A stretch of 64,000 nt of DNA from Alphaproteobacteria bacterium (GTDB taxonomy: Bacteria; Pseudomonadota; Alphaproteobacteria; Rhodospirillales; WMHbin7): positions 1 to 64,000 of the forward strand of contig JADFZV010000007.1 in the NCBI GenBank assembly GCA_015232335.1. Direction: 5' to 3'. Below are positions 50,514-60,612 of the stretch, one piece after another; the first letter of the stretch is position 1, and every line of letters starts with the position of its first letter. A program made the translations under genes and the position numbers. The notes beneath the pieces were generated by a model. It did no database searches. It saw only the letters and a list, made by a program, of their open reading frames with translations, and had not been told where the DNA came from.

Positions 50514-53501
50514 CTACCTCTTGGCGGTGATGCTGGACAGGGGGGTGGCGCGCTTGAAGGGTTGCGGCAGTGCTTCGAATTTCCAGGCGAGGGCCTGATC
50601 GAGAATCTCGGCCTGCTCTTGCACATGCTGCTTGTGCCAGCCGGTGGCGGGCGAGGCGGCGGCTACGCGCCCGGCATAGTGCGGGCGCTGCTTGCGGCCC
50701 AACTCGTCCAGGGCATAGTGCAAGCGGGGCTGCACGAACATCCAGGCACCCATATTGGCGGGCTCTTCCTGGCACCAGATGACCTCGGCGTTGGAGTAAC
50801 GCTCGATCTCCTTCAACAAATGGTCCTTGGGCCAGGGATAAAGCTGCTCGACACGCAGGATGGCGGCATCTTTAAGGCCGCGCTTGGTGCGTTCCTCCAG
50901 CAGGTCATAATAAATCTTGCCGGAACACAGAATGACGCGCTTGACCGATTTGTCGGCCACCAGTTCCTCTTTTTCTGCCAGCAGACGCCAGAAACGAGAG
51001 CCGGGTCCGAAGTCGGAAAGCGGGCTGATGCAGGCCTTGTGACGCAGCAGAGATTTGGGCGTCATCACGATCAAGGGTTTTCTGAAATTGCGCCGCACCT
51101 GACGCCTTAGCGCATGAAAGAAATTGGCAGGTGTGCTGCAATTCAGCACTTGGATATTATCCTCGGCGCACATTTGCAGATAGCGCTCGAGCCTGGCCGA
51201 GGAATGTTCCGGCCCCTGGCCTTCCAGCCCGTGCGGCAGCATCATGACCAGTCCCGACATGCGCAGCCATTTGGTTTCGCCCGACGAGATGAACTGATCG
51301 ACCACGACCTGGGCGCCATTGGCGAAATCGCCGAACTGCGCTTCCCACAGCACCAGGGCATGGGGTTCGGTGGTCGAATAGCCGTAATCGAACCCCAGCA
51401 CGCTGGCCTCGGACAAAGGCGAATCGATCACCTCGAAGCGCGCCTGATCGGAAGACAGATTGGAAAGCGGGGCAAAGCGCTTTTCCGTGGTCTGATCGGT
51501 CAGCACGGCGTGGCGCTGCGAAAAAGTGCCGCGCCCGCAATCCTGGCCGGAAAGACGCACCGGCGTCTTTTCCCTCAAAAGGGTGCCGAAGGCCAGCGCC
51601 TCAGCCGTCGCCCAATCGATGCCTTGCCCGCTTTCCACCGCCAGCTTCTTGGCCTCAAGCTGGCGCAGAATCTTCTTGTTGGCATCAAAGCCTTCCGGCA
51701 CCTGGCACAGCTTGGCGCCCACGTCCTTCAGGCGTTCCAGCGCCACCGCCGTCGGTTCGTCCCTAAACTCCTCTTCATCATGCATCTGGGCCAGACCCTG
51801 CCACTTGCCTTCCAGCCAATCGTCCTTGTTGGCCTTGAAGCCCTGGGCTGCCTGATATTCCTCTTCCAGCATGGTCATGAATTTGTCTTGCACGGCTTTG
51901 CTGCCAGCCTGGTCGATCACGCCTTCACCGATCAGCTTGTCGGAAAAGACCGTCCGCGTCGTCGGATGCTTTGCGATCTTCTTGTACATCTGGGGCTGGG
52001 TGAAGGCGGGCTCGTCGGCTTCGTTATGGCCCTGGCGGCGATAACACACCATGTCGAGCACCACATCGGCCTTGAAGGTCTGGCGAAATTCCGTGGCGAT
52101 GCGGGCCACATGCACCACGGCCTCGGGATCATCGCCATTCACATGGAAGATGGGGGCCTGCACCATCTTGGCGACGTCGGTGCAATAGGGGCTGGAGCGC
52201 GAGAAGCGCGGGCTGGTGGTAAAGCCGATCTGATTGTTGATGATGATGTGGATGGTGCCGCCGGTCTTGTAGCCGGTGAGCTGCGACAGGGCAAAACATT
52301 CGGCCACCACGCCCTGGCCCGCAAAGGCGGCATCGCCATGCAGCAGCACGGCCATCACTTGGCTGCGCTCGGTATCGCCGCGCTGATCCTGCTTGGCCCT
52401 GACTTTTCCCAGCACCACAGGATCGACGATTTCCAGATGCGAGGGATTGGGGGTCAGCGACAGGTGCACGGCCTGTCCGTCGAAATCGCGGTCCGCCGAG
52501 GTGCCCAGATGGTATTTTACGTCGCCCGACCCTTGAACATTCTCGGTATGCGAGGGATTGCCCTGGAATTCCGAGAAGATGGCGCGGTAAGGCTTGTGCA
52601 GAATATTGGCCAGCACGTTCAGTCGCCCGCGATGCGCCATGCCGAAGATGATTTCCTTCAAGCCCATCTGGCTGCCGCGCTTGATGATCTGTTCGATGGC
52701 GGGAATGACCGTTTCGCCGCCCTCAAGACCGAAGCGCTTGGTGCCGGTATATTTGACCTGAAGAAATTTCTCGAAGCCCTCGGCCTCGGTCAGCCGTTCG
52801 AGAATCGCGCGCTTGCCCATTTCGGTGAACTGGGTCTGATTGCGGATGCTTTCGATGCGCTTTTGAATCCAGGCCTTCTGGTCGGGGTCCTGGATATGCA
52901 TGAACTCGACGCCGATCGAGCCGCAATAGGTCTCGTTCAGAACCTGCATGATCTGACTGAGCGTGGCCGTTTCCAGCCCCAGCACATAGTCAAGAAAAAT
53001 GGGGCGGTCGAGATCGGCCTCAGTAAATCCGTAGGTGCGCCAGTCCAGTTCGGGATGCGCCCCGGGCTCGACCAGCTTCAAGGGATCGAGATCGGCCTTC
53101 AGATGCCCGCGCACACGATAAGAGCGGATCAGCATCAGGGCGCGGATGGAATCGAGCGTGGCGGCCCGCACCTGTTCGGGCGAGGCGCCGCCGGAAACGG
53201 CGACCTTGCCATCCTTGCCTTTGGCGGGCGCTGGCGGCTTGGCGTCGGGATCGATCGCCCCTACCACCTTGGCATCCGAGGGGCGCCAACTGGCACCTTG
53301 CAATTCCTTGGTGACGTTGGGGGCGTCGTCGGCCAGTTCGCTGAAAAAAGCTGCCCAGCCCGGATCGACCAGGGTGGGATTGGCGGCCCAGATTGCATGC
53401 ATCTGGGCTAGAAAAACGGCGTTGGCGCCGTTAAGGACGGTGGGGTCCACGACCTTGTGCGTCTCCGTTAAATTGCCGCCGGAGGGAAAGACGTTTCCCA
53501 A
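50514..53501 (-). CDS. sucA: 2-oxoglutarate dehydrogenase E1 component
   Basis: E1 decarboxylates 2-oxoglutarate with thiamine diphosphate and succinylates the E2 lipoyl group. The 995-residue protein has the N-terminal E2-binding region (NGANAVFLAQMHAIWAANP), FGMAHRGRLNVLANIL near 285, HGDAAFAGQGVVAE near 390, GDDPEAV (ThDP-Mg), and the C-terminal MLPHGLEGQGPEHSSAR near 755. The start is uncertain: TTG 53501 has GGAGGGG close before it, GTG 53450 would start nearer the conserved part. A 9-bp-stem hairpin holds that ribosome site and TTG. Confidence 0.96.
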   Translation of the reverse strand: MGNVFPSGGNLTETHKVVDPTVLNGANAVFLAQMHAIWAANPTLVDPGWAAFFSELADDAPNVTKELQGASWRPSDAKVVGAIDPDAKPPAPAKGKDGKVAVSGGASPEQVRAATLDSIRALMLIRSYRVRGHLKADLDPLKLVEPGAHPELDWRTYGFTEADLDRPIFLDYVLGLETATLSQIMQVLNETYCGSIGVEFMHIQDPDQKAWIQKRIESIRNQTQFTEMGKRAILERLTEAEGFEKFLQVKYTGTKRFGLEGGETVIPAIEQIIKRGSQMGLKEIIFGMAHRGRLNVLANILHKPYRAIFSEFQGNPSHTENVQGSGDVKYHLGTSADRDFDGQAVHLSLTPNPSHLEIVDPVVLGKVRAKQDQRGDTERSQVMAVLLHGDAAFAGQGVVAECFALSQLTGYKTGGTIHIIINNQIGFTTSPRFSRSSPYCTDVAKMVQAPIFHVNGDDPEAVVHVARIATEFRQTFKADVVLDMVCYRRQGHNEADEPAFTQPQMYKKIAKHPTTRTVFSDKLIGEGVIDQAGSKAVQDKFMTMLEEEYQAAQGFKANKDDWLEGKWQGLAQMHDEEEFRDEPTAVALERLKDVGAKLCQVPEGFDANKKILRQLEAKKLAVESGQGIDWATAEALAFGTLLREKTPVRLSGQDCGRGTFSQRHAVLTDQTTEKRFAPLSNLSSDQARFEVIDSPLSEASVLGFDYGYSTTEPHALVLWEAQFGDFANGAQVVVDQFISSGETKWLRMSGLVMMLPHGLEGQGPEHSSARLERYLQMCAEDNIQVLNCSTPANFFHALRRQVRRNFRKPLIVMTPKSLLRHKACISPLSDFGPGSRFWRLLAEKEELVADKSVKRVILCSGKIYYDLLEERTKRGLKDAAILRVEQLYPWPKDHLLKEIERYSNAEVIWCQEEPANMGAWMFVQPRLHYALDELGRKQRPHYAGRVAAASPATGWHKQHVQEQAEILDQALAWKFEALPQPFKRATPLSSITAKR

Positions 53502-53514
53502 CTTCCCCTCCGGC
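53478..53514 (-). promoter_or_regulatory. Hairpin over the sucA translation start
   Basis: In the mRNA, GCCGGAGGG (53514-53506) can pair with CCCTCCGGC (53486-53478), a perfect 9-bp stem with a 19-base loop. The ribosome-binding GGAGGG is in the stem and TTG 53501 in the loop. There is no T run, so it is more like a translational control or RNA stability element between sucD and sucA than a terminator. Confidence 0.5.
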
Positions 53515-53531
53515 TATTTGGAATGCCAGCC

Positions 53532-54407
53532 TTAGCCTTTCAAGACCTTGACCATGGTGCTGCCCAGCGCCGACGGCGAATCCGCCACGGCGATGCCTGC
53601 CGAACGCATGGCTTCCATCTTATCGCCCGCCGTTCCCTTGCCGCCCGAAATGATGGCACCAGCATGGCCCATGCGACGGCCCGGAGGGGCGGTAACGCCT
53701 GCGATGAATCCCACGACGGGCTTCTTCACCTTCGAACGCTTCAGGAATTCTGCGGCCTCTTCCTCGGCCGACCCGCCGATCTCGCCGATCATGATGATCG
53801 ATTCGGTTTCAGGATCGCCCAGGAACAGGTCCAGACAGTCGATAAAGTTGGTGCCATTAACGGGATCGCCGCCGATGCCGATGCAGGTGCTTTGTCCCAG
53901 CCCCGCCGCCGTGGTCTGCGCCACGGCCTCATAGGTCAGCGTACCCGAGCGCGAGACGATGCCCACCTTGCCCTTCTGATGGATATGGCCGGGCATGATG
54001 CCGATCTTGCAAGCACCCGGGGTGATTACGCCCGGGCAGTTGGGCCCGATCAGACGCGTCTTCGATCCGGCCAGTGCGCGCTTGACGCGCACCATGTCCA
54101 GCACAGGAATGCCCTCGGTGATGCAGACCGCCAATTCGATTCCGGCATCCATCGCTTCCAGAATGGCGTCAGCGGCGAAGGGCGGCGGCACATAGATGGC
54201 GGAAGCCGTGGCCCCCGTTGCCGCCACGGCGTCGGCCACCGTGTTGAAGACGGGCAGGTCCAGATGCTTGGTGCCGCCTTTGCCGGGTGTCACACCGCCC
54301 ACCATCTTGGTGCCATAGGCGATGGCCTGCTCGGAATGAAAGGTGCCCTGGGCGCCGGTAAAGCCCTGGCAGATCACCTTGGTTTGCGCATTAACGAGAA
54401 CGGCCAT
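53532..54407 (-). CDS. sucD: Succinyl-CoA synthetase alpha subunit
   Basis: The alpha subunit binds CoA and carries the phosphohistidine in the conversion of succinyl-CoA to succinate with ATP/GTP formation. The 291-residue protein starts with [19 protein letters not shown], contains [21 protein letters not shown] near 123 and the active His in [18 protein letters not shown] near 245. It directly abuts sucC (one base apart) and precedes sucA. Confidence 0.97.
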   Translation of the reverse strand: MAVLVNAQTKVICQGFTGAQGTFHSEQAIAYGTKMVGGVTPGKGGTKHLDLPVFNTVADAVAATGATASAIYVPPPFAADAILEAMDAGIELAVCITEGIPVLDMVRVKRALAGSKTRLIGPNCPGVITPGACKIGIMPGHIHQKGKVGIVSRSGTLTYEAVAQTTAAGLGQSTCIGIGGDPVNGTNFIDCLDLFLGDPETESIIMIGEIGGSAEEEAAEFLKRSKVKKPVVGFIAGVTAPPGRRMGHAGAIISGGKGTAGDKMEAMRSAGIAVADSPSALGSTMVKVLKG

Positions 54408-55604
54408 TTACTTTGCCTCCTTGACGGCCTTGACCACCTTTTCGGCGGCATCGGCAAGATTGTCGGCAGAAACGATGGGCAATCCCGACTGAGCCAGGAT
54501 TTTCTTGCCCAAAGCGACGTTGGTGCCTTCAAGACGCACCACCAGGGGCACGTTCAGGCTGACTTCGCGGGCTGCCGCCACCACGCCCTCGGCGATGACG
54601 TCGCAGCGCATGATGCCACCGAAGATATTGACCAGAATCCCTTCGACATTCTTGTCGGAGAGGATGATCTTGAAGGCGGTGGTCACGCGTTCCTTGGTGG
54701 CGCCGCCGCCGACATCCAGGAAGTTGGCCGGTTCGCCGCCATAAAGCTTGATGATGTCCATGGTGGCCATGGCCAGACCAGCCCCGTTGACCATGCAGCC
54801 GATGCTGCCATCCAGCTTGATATAGTTGAGCGAATGGCGCCCGGCTTCCAGTTCGGCGGGGTCTTCTTCGCTTTCGTCGCGCATTTCCTCAATCGCCTTC
54901 TGGCGGTAAAGCGCGTTGTCGTCGAAGTTCATCTTGGCATCAAGTGCTATCACCTCGCCCGCCCCGGTCACCACCAGCGGATTGATCTCGACCACCGAAG
55001 CGTCGAGACTGAGAAACGCCTCGTACATGGCGGCCACGAACTTGGTGAAGGCCCCAACCTGCTTGCCTTCAAGGCCAAGCCCGAAGGCCAGCTTGCGGCA
55101 GTGATAACCCTGGATTCCTTCGACCGGATCGATGGCCTGTTTCAGAATCTTTTCCGGCGAATGGGCCGCAACTTCCTCGATCTCCATGCCGCCCTCTGTC
55201 GAGGCCATGATGGTGACCTGCGAGGAGGCGCGGTCGATCAGCATGCCGAGATAGAGTTCGCGCTTGATGTCGCAGCCAGCTTCGATATAGAGGCGCTTGA
55301 CCTCTTTGCCCGAAGGCCCGGTCTGCTTGGTGACCAGCACGCCGCTCAACATTTCGTTGGCATGGCTTTTCACCTCGGCCACCGACTTGGCCAGGCGCAC
55401 ACCACCACCGGAATTTTCCAGGCCCTTGAATTTGCCCTTGCCGCGCCCGCCCGCATGGATCTGGCTTTTCACCACATAGACCGGGCCGGGCAAGGTCTTG
55501 GCCACCTCTTCCGCCTCGGCCGCCGTATAGGCCACGCCGCCTTGCAGGACTGCCACGCCATACTTGGCCAAGAGCTGCTTGGCCTGATACTCATGGATAT
55601 TCAT
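54408..55604 (-). CDS. sucC: Succinyl-CoA synthetase beta subunit
   Basis: The beta subunit carries the ATP-grasp nucleotide site. The 398-residue protein has [17 protein letters not shown] at the start, [18 protein letters not shown] near 46-65 (nucleotide loop), LEINPLVV-like [20 protein letters not shown] near 197, and [15 protein letters not shown] near 320. Length is standard. It follows mdh after 25 bases. Confidence 0.97.
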   Translation of the reverse strand: MNIHEYQAKQLLAKYGVAVLQGGVAYTAAEAEEVAKTLPGPVYVVKSQIHAGGRGKGKFKGLENSGGGVRLAKSVAEVKSHANEMLSGVLVTKQTGPSGKEVKRLYIEAGCDIKRELYLGMLIDRASSQVTIMASTEGGMEIEEVAAHSPEKILKQAIDPVEGIQGYHCRKLAFGLGLEGKQVGAFTKFVAAMYEAFLSLDASVVEINPLVVTGAGEVIALDAKMNFDDNALYRQKAIEEMRDESEEDPAELEAGRHSLNYIKLDGSIGCMVNGAGLAMATMDIIKLYGGEPANFLDVGGGATKERVTTAFKIILSDKNVEGILVNIFGGIMRCDVIAEGVVAAAREVSLNVPLVVRLEGTNVALGKKILAQSGLPIVSADNLADAAEKVVKAVKEAK

Positions 55605-55629
55605 GTTTGAACGTCTCCCTTGAACCTTC

Positions 55630-56595
<966 letters not shown>

Positions 56596-56763
56596 CTAAG
56601 AACCTCAACGCTCTCTTGTTTCGGAAGGGCAAGAATGCCTGTGCATAGTCAAGTCCGTTACCCCACTTATGGGTGGTGACTTACTACCTTTTTTCCCCAC
56701 CCGGCGCAAGAGGGTGATGGCGTCGGATGGACAAACGCCCCCAAACCGTGCGAAATCGACCCT

Positions 56764-57990
56764 ATGCGCGTTTTTTCTCTGCATTTCTTACGCTTTGTAA
56801 AGCCCTTGCTGGCGCTCGCGGCCCTCCTGGGTGCGCCCAATGCAGTGGCTGCCGAACTCTTGAGGCTCGGCTTCGTCTCTTCCCAATCTGGCAACGCGGC
56901 CCACCGTTCCGAAGATTTTACCGAGGGGTTCAGGCTGGGGCTTAAAAATCTGGGGGGGCGCTTGGGAGGGGCTGAGGTCGACCTGTCCCAGTCGGACGAT
57001 CAGAGCGACCCTGAAAAGTCTGCGGCGGCGGCAAGGAAGTTGATCGAGCGCGAGCGTGTCCACCTGATCAGTGGGCCCACAAGTCCGGAAACGAGCCTGG
57101 CTGTCGCTGAGGCTGTCAAGGGAGATGGACCGATTTTCATAAGCCCTGCCTATGGGCCGCTTCAGTTCGCCGGTGCAAACTGCCGCATGGGCTTTTTTTC
57201 GCTTGTTCCCTCGGAAGAAGTCTTCGCAGAAGCCTCGGCCCATGCTTTCGGCGGTGAGAACATCCGTCCGGTTGCGGCCCTGGTGCCCCAGCAGTCGGAT
57301 ACCTTGCGAAAATTTGCCGACCTCACGAAATCCTTTTTGCCAGAACTGGCCCTTTACGAGGCGGAAGCGGGCCAGTTGGTCTTTGATGTCTTCTTGAGCA
57401 AGCTAAAGTCAGAGAAAGTGCAAGGCATTGCCGTTTATCTAGGTGGAGGGACAGCCGTCGGTTTTCTGCGCCAACTGCACCGCTGGGAGATGAAAGACGG
57501 CAAGATGCTGTTCGCCACCTGGCCGCTGCTTGAACCGTTTCACTTCTCTGCGCTGGGCGAGGCGGGCGTTGGCGTCAGGGCTTTCTCACCCTGGGCGGAA
57601 GACCCCGACAATCTTGTCAGCAAGAAATTCATGGTCGACTTTGAAGACGAGTTCCGCCGTCCTCCCTCAAGCTTTGCCGCCCTGGGCTATGATCTGGCTT
57701 TGCTGCTTGATCAGGCGATTCGCCAGCAAGGCGGGCGCGTGGGCGATCGAACCCAGCTTGCCCGCTCCATCGCCGCCGTTCAGTTGGCCAGCACCCGGGG
57801 GCCGCTTCGTTTTTCCAATAATCATTTCGCCGTCACGCCGCTTTTTCTGCGCGAGGGTGGGCGCGATGCCAAAGGACGCCTGACGGCAGGACGCAAGGCT
57901 TCGATAACAGCACCCCAGGACCGCCATGCGCATGCCTGCCCCATCGCGGCCCCCGAACCACCCCCGGCTGAACCTACCAAAAAGCGTTAG
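56764..57990 (+). CDS. Leu/Ile/Val-type periplasmic binding protein, stand-alone
   Basis: A 408-residue exported protein (signal LLALAALLGAPNAVAA) of the type I periplasmic-binding fold: LRLGFVSSQSGNAAHRSEDFTEGFRLGL near 34-60 (read in parts: LRLGFVSSQSGN, EDFTEGFRLGL), ARKLIERERVHLISGPTS near 90, PIFISPAYGP. The C-terminal 40 residues are His/Pro/Lys rich and not conserved. No permease is beside it; the liv system starts 1.4 kb downstream with its own binding protein. Its TAG stop lies in the end of a palindromic repeat element, so the natural C-terminus may have been different. Confidence 0.82.
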   Translation: MRVFSLHFLRFVKPLLALAALLGAPNAVAAELLRLGFVSSQSGNAAHRSEDFTEGFRLGLKNLGGRLGGAEVDLSQSDDQSDPEKSAAAARKLIERERVHLISGPTSPETSLAVAEAVKGDGPIFISPAYGPLQFAGANCRMGFFSLVPSEEVFAEASAHAFGGENIRPVAALVPQQSDTLRKFADLTKSFLPELALYEAEAGQLVFDVFLSKLKSEKVQGIAVYLGGGTAVGFLRQLHRWEMKDGKMLFATWPLLEPFHFSALGEAGVGVRAFSPWAEDPDNLVSKKFMVDFEDEFRRPPSSFAALGYDLALLLDQAIRQQGGRVGDRTQLARSIAAVQLASTRGPLRFSNNHFAVTPLFLREGGRDAKGRLTAGRKASITAPQDRHAHACPIAAPEPPPAEPTKKR

Positions 57991-58256
57991 AGCATATTCC
58001 GACCATATGCGATCACTGCGCCGGAGCGATTTTGGGTCGTGGGCAGAAGAAAGGCGCAGGCCGTAGCGGGACTACGGACAAGCCTTTCGACGCCCCCACG
58101 CCCCAAAAGCGCCCGGCCCAAAGGGTTTCAATCTGGCGGGCAATCGCTGCGTTGCGCGGCTTACCCGATGCCCCACATCGAGCTACGCCGCGCGCCTGGC
58201 GAATTGCCTCGCCAGATTGAAACGCAGTCGACCGTATATGGTCGGAATATGCTCTA
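57988..58256. repeat. Nested palindromic element with perfect 21-bp terminal inverted repeats
   Basis: The ends 57988-58008 and 58236-58256 are perfect 21-base inverted repeats beginning TAGAGCATATTCCGACC. Inside are two further long imperfect palindromes: one with arms TTTTGGGTCGTGGGC and GCCCCCACGCCCCAAAA (about 58030-58112), and one with arms GTTTCAATCTGGCG and CGCCAGATTGAAAC (about 58127-58223). No coding frame of note. Size and structure fit a MITE-like or BIME-like element. Its two ends provide the TAG stop codons of the convergent genes on either side. Confidence 0.85.
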
Positions 58257-59180
58257 GATTCCCCCGAAGCGTCCGAAAAAGCCGGGATCAAGCGGCGGCA
58301 GCGGTCCGTCTGCCGTCGACAGGGCCACCATCAAATGGCCCTCCGCCTTTTCATGAACCTTGATATAGAGATCGCGGCACTGGCGCCTAGCCTCGGTGCC
58401 CACCCAATTCTCTGGCAATAGGTCTGCGGGCAGCAAGGGGTCGCGCAGCAGCACACGGCGAAAATCATGTAGCATCAGGATGCGCAGTCTGAAGGCCGTT
58501 TCGCCATCCAGTTCTTCACCTAAAGACAAGCGGTCCAGGATTGGCTTGAAACGCTCAAGGAATCCCCGGTATCCGTGCGCAAGCCCTTCCAGATCCCAGC
58601 TTTCGCGCACCAGCGTCTTCAAGGCCTGGCCCACCAGAGGACGCACATGGCGCGACTTCATGACGACGACGCGCTCCATCATGCCCAGTTCATCCAAGGT
58701 GGCGGCCAGTTCGGCGCCATCGGCCGTGGGATGTGCCAGCAGATTTGGCCCTATTTGCCCAAAGCCCTGCCAGGTCAATTCGCGCCTCAGCGCGTCGCGT
58801 TCCTCCGACGACACGCCGGAGGCAAGGATCATGACAAGATGCCAATCGCCATCCCAGGACCATTCCAAAGGCGCATAGATGCGCCGATAGGCCGCGGCAA
58901 AGCGACGCCAGCCCGTCTCCGTCAGCCCATAGGTCGAGCGCCGCCCGATCGGCGTTGCCTTCAGCCAGTCATCCTTGATCAGGCGAAAGACCGCAGTTCG
59001 AACCATGCGTTCGGACAAGCCCAAAGGTTCCAGCAGGCCGATCAGACTGCCCAGCCAAACCGTGCCCCCGTGCGGCCCGATGGCATCGCCGTAAGCGGTC
59101 ACGATCAGCGATTTGGCCCTAGGGCGCATCTCGGCCAATAAACGTTCCGTGAGTGTTTTCAGACTGGCCTTTGCCTTCAT
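58254..59180 (-). CDS. PaaX-family transcriptional regulator
   Basis: A 308-residue repressor of the PaaX type, which in other bacteria responds to phenylacetyl-CoA. The winged-helix part is at about 10-90 (AKSLIVTAYGDAIGPHGGTVWLGSL as the start, then GLSERMVRTAVFRLIKDDWL as the recognition part, RRSTYGLTETG as the wing), and the rest is the PaaX C-terminal domain (WDGDWHLVMI near 115). ATG 59180 follows AAGGGA. No phenylacetate catabolism genes are here; it is divergent from the liv transporter, which it may control. Its stop lies in the palindromic element. Confidence 0.85.
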   Translation of the reverse strand: MKAKASLKTLTERLLAEMRPRAKSLIVTAYGDAIGPHGGTVWLGSLIGLLEPLGLSERMVRTAVFRLIKDDWLKATPIGRRSTYGLTETGWRRFAAAYRRIYAPLEWSWDGDWHLVMILASGVSSEERDALRRELTWQGFGQIGPNLLAHPTADGAELAATLDELGMMERVVVMKSRHVRPLVGQALKTLVRESWDLEGLAHGYRGFLERFKPILDRLSLGEELDGETAFRLRILMLHDFRRVLLRDPLLPADLLPENWVGTEARRQCRDLYIKVHEKAEGHLMVALSTADGPLPPLDPGFFGRFGGI

Positions 59181-59229
59181 GGGTCCCTTCGCCGCGCTCC
59201 TTGGCAAACTCATACGGAGAATCAACCGT

Positions 59230-59257
59230 TTGACCAACAGGAAATCGCGTTCATAAT
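59230..59257 (+). promoter_or_regulatory. Probable sigma-70-type promoter of livK
   Basis: TTGACC (59230-59235) and CATAAT (59252-59257) are 16 bases apart and match the consensus in five of six positions each. They lie in the gap between the PaaX-family gene and livK, pointing to livK. Confidence 0.5.
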
Positions 59258-59292
59258 GCCCCCACTGCCGAGGGTCCGGCAATATGATACAC

Positions 59293-59328
59293 ATTTTGCT
59301 CGCCAACAGCAAAAAATTGCGGCAAAAT
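59293..59328. promoter_or_regulatory. Candidate operator upstream of livK
   Basis: TTTTGCT (59294-59300) and AGCAAAA (59308-59314) form a 7-bp inverted repeat; ATTTTGC (59293-59299) also pairs with GCAAAAT (59322-59328). Symmetric sites just after a promoter fit repressor binding, possibly by the divergent PaaX-family protein. Assignment is inference. Confidence 0.4.
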
Positions 59329-59379
59329 GGTACGACAAAGCCGGAATAAGCGGCATCGACAATGATTTGGGAGGATTGG

Positions 59380-60534
59380 ATGACTACGAAATCCCTGAAG
59401 ATTCTTGCTTCGGCTGCTGCCGTGGCGTTCACGGCGACCATCGGCGCGGCACAGGCCGCCGAACCGATCAAGATCGGCGCCTTTCTGTCGGCGACCGGCC
59501 CGGCCTCGTTCCTGGGCGATCCGGAAAAGAAGGTGCTGGAGAAATATGTCGCCGAGTTCAACAAGGCGGGCGGCGTTCTGGGCCGCAAGATCGAACTGAC
59601 TCTGTATGATGACGCCGGTGCCGCCGACAAGGCCTCCAGCTTCGTCAAGCGGCTGATCGAGAACGACAAGGTCGATGTGATCGTCGGCGGTTCGACCACC
59701 GGCGCTACCATGGCCGCTGTTCCCCTGGTCGAAGCGGCGGGCATTCCTTTCATCTCCCTGGCGGGCGCCGTGGTAATTGTCGAGCCCGTGAAGAAATGGG
59801 TCTTCAAGACGCCCCACACCGACCGCATGGCCGCCGAGAAAATCTTCTCCGACATGAAGAAGAAGGGCATCACCAAATACGCCATGATCTCCGAGAATGC
59901 CGGCTTCGGCAAATCGGGCCATGACGAAACCTTGAAGGTGCAGGCCAATTACGGCATGACCCTGGTGGCCGACGAAACCTATGCCCCCAAGGATCCCGAC
60001 GTCACGGCGCAACTGACCAAGATCAAGAACACTGCGGGTGTGCAGGCCGTGATCAATTGGGGCTTCGGTCAAAGCCCGGCGGTGGTGACCAAGAACTATA
60101 AGCAGCTTGGCATTGCAGCCCCTCTCTATCAATCGCACGGCGTCGCCTCGAAGGACTATATCAAGCTGGCCGGAGACGCCGCAGAAGGCGTTCGCCTGCC
60201 CGCGGCCGGTCTGGTCGTTGCCAACCAGTTGGCCAACAGCGACATGCAAAAGGCCGTGGTCGTGAAGTTCCAGAAGGAATATCAGGCCGACTTCAAGGCC
60301 GAGGCATCGACCTTCGCCGGTCACGCCTATGATGGTTTGCAGATGGCTCTGGCCGCCATTCAGCGCGCCGGTGGGACCGACAAGGCCAAGGTGCGTGATG
60401 AGATCGAGAAGACGCAGGGCTATATCGGCACCGGCGGCACCGTTCATATGAGCCCCACGGATCATATGGGTCTTAATCTCACGGCCTTCCACATGGTGGA
60501 AATCAAGAAGGGCGACTTCGTCCTGAGCGACTAA
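59380..60534 (+). CDS. livK: Branched-chain amino acid-type ABC transporter, periplasmic binding protein
   Basis: A 384-residue periplasmic binding protein of the Leu/Ile/Val family. GGAGG five bases upstream sets ATG 59380; the signal peptide is ILASAAAVAFTATIGAAQAA. The mature start is EPIKIGAFLSATGPASFLGD, with VIVGGSTTGATMAAVPLVE near 110 and YGFGQ-like NWGFGQSPAVVTKNYKQLG near 225. It heads livK-H-M-G-F. The ligand could be branched-chain amino acids or, given the PaaX-type regulator, an aromatic acid. Confidence 0.92.
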   Translation: MTTKSLKILASAAAVAFTATIGAAQAAEPIKIGAFLSATGPASFLGDPEKKVLEKYVAEFNKAGGVLGRKIELTLYDDAGAADKASSFVKRLIENDKVDVIVGGSTTGATMAAVPLVEAAGIPFISLAGAVVIVEPVKKWVFKTPHTDRMAAEKIFSDMKKKGITKYAMISENAGFGKSGHDETLKVQANYGMTLVADETYAPKDPDVTAQLTKIKNTAGVQAVINWGFGQSPAVVTKNYKQLGIAAPLYQSHGVASKDYIKLAGDAAEGVRLPAAGLVVANQLANSDMQKAVVVKFQKEYQADFKAEASTFAGHAYDGLQMALAAIQRAGGTDKAKVRDEIEKTQGYIGTGGTVHMSPTDHMGLNLTAFHMVEIKKGDFVLSD

Positions 60535-60558
60535 TCCTCTGGCTTGAAGAGTAAAGCC

Positions 60559-60595
60559 GCCCGCCTCGAATTTATGTCCTCGAGGCGGGCGTTTT
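60559..60595 (+). terminator. Intercistronic hairpin/terminator between livK and livH
   Basis: GCCCGCCTCGA (60559-60569) pairs perfectly with TCGAGGCGGGC (60580-60590), an 11-bp stem with a 10-base loop, followed by GTTTTCC. As a partial terminator it would give more binding protein than membrane components, a usual need for ABC importers. Confidence 0.8.
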
Positions 60596-60612
60596 CCTCG
60601 AAGGGATCCGTC

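Noticed and set aside
51114..53411. Long plus-strand open frame (over 700 codons) opposite sucA
   Set aside because: It is a shadow of the GC-rich codon pattern of sucA; it has no recognisable domain and the sense frame is a full-length known enzyme.
53523..55610. Long plus-strand open frame opposite sucD and sucC
   Set aside because: It covers two complete known genes in antisense, and its translation is His/Gly/Gln-rich without domains.
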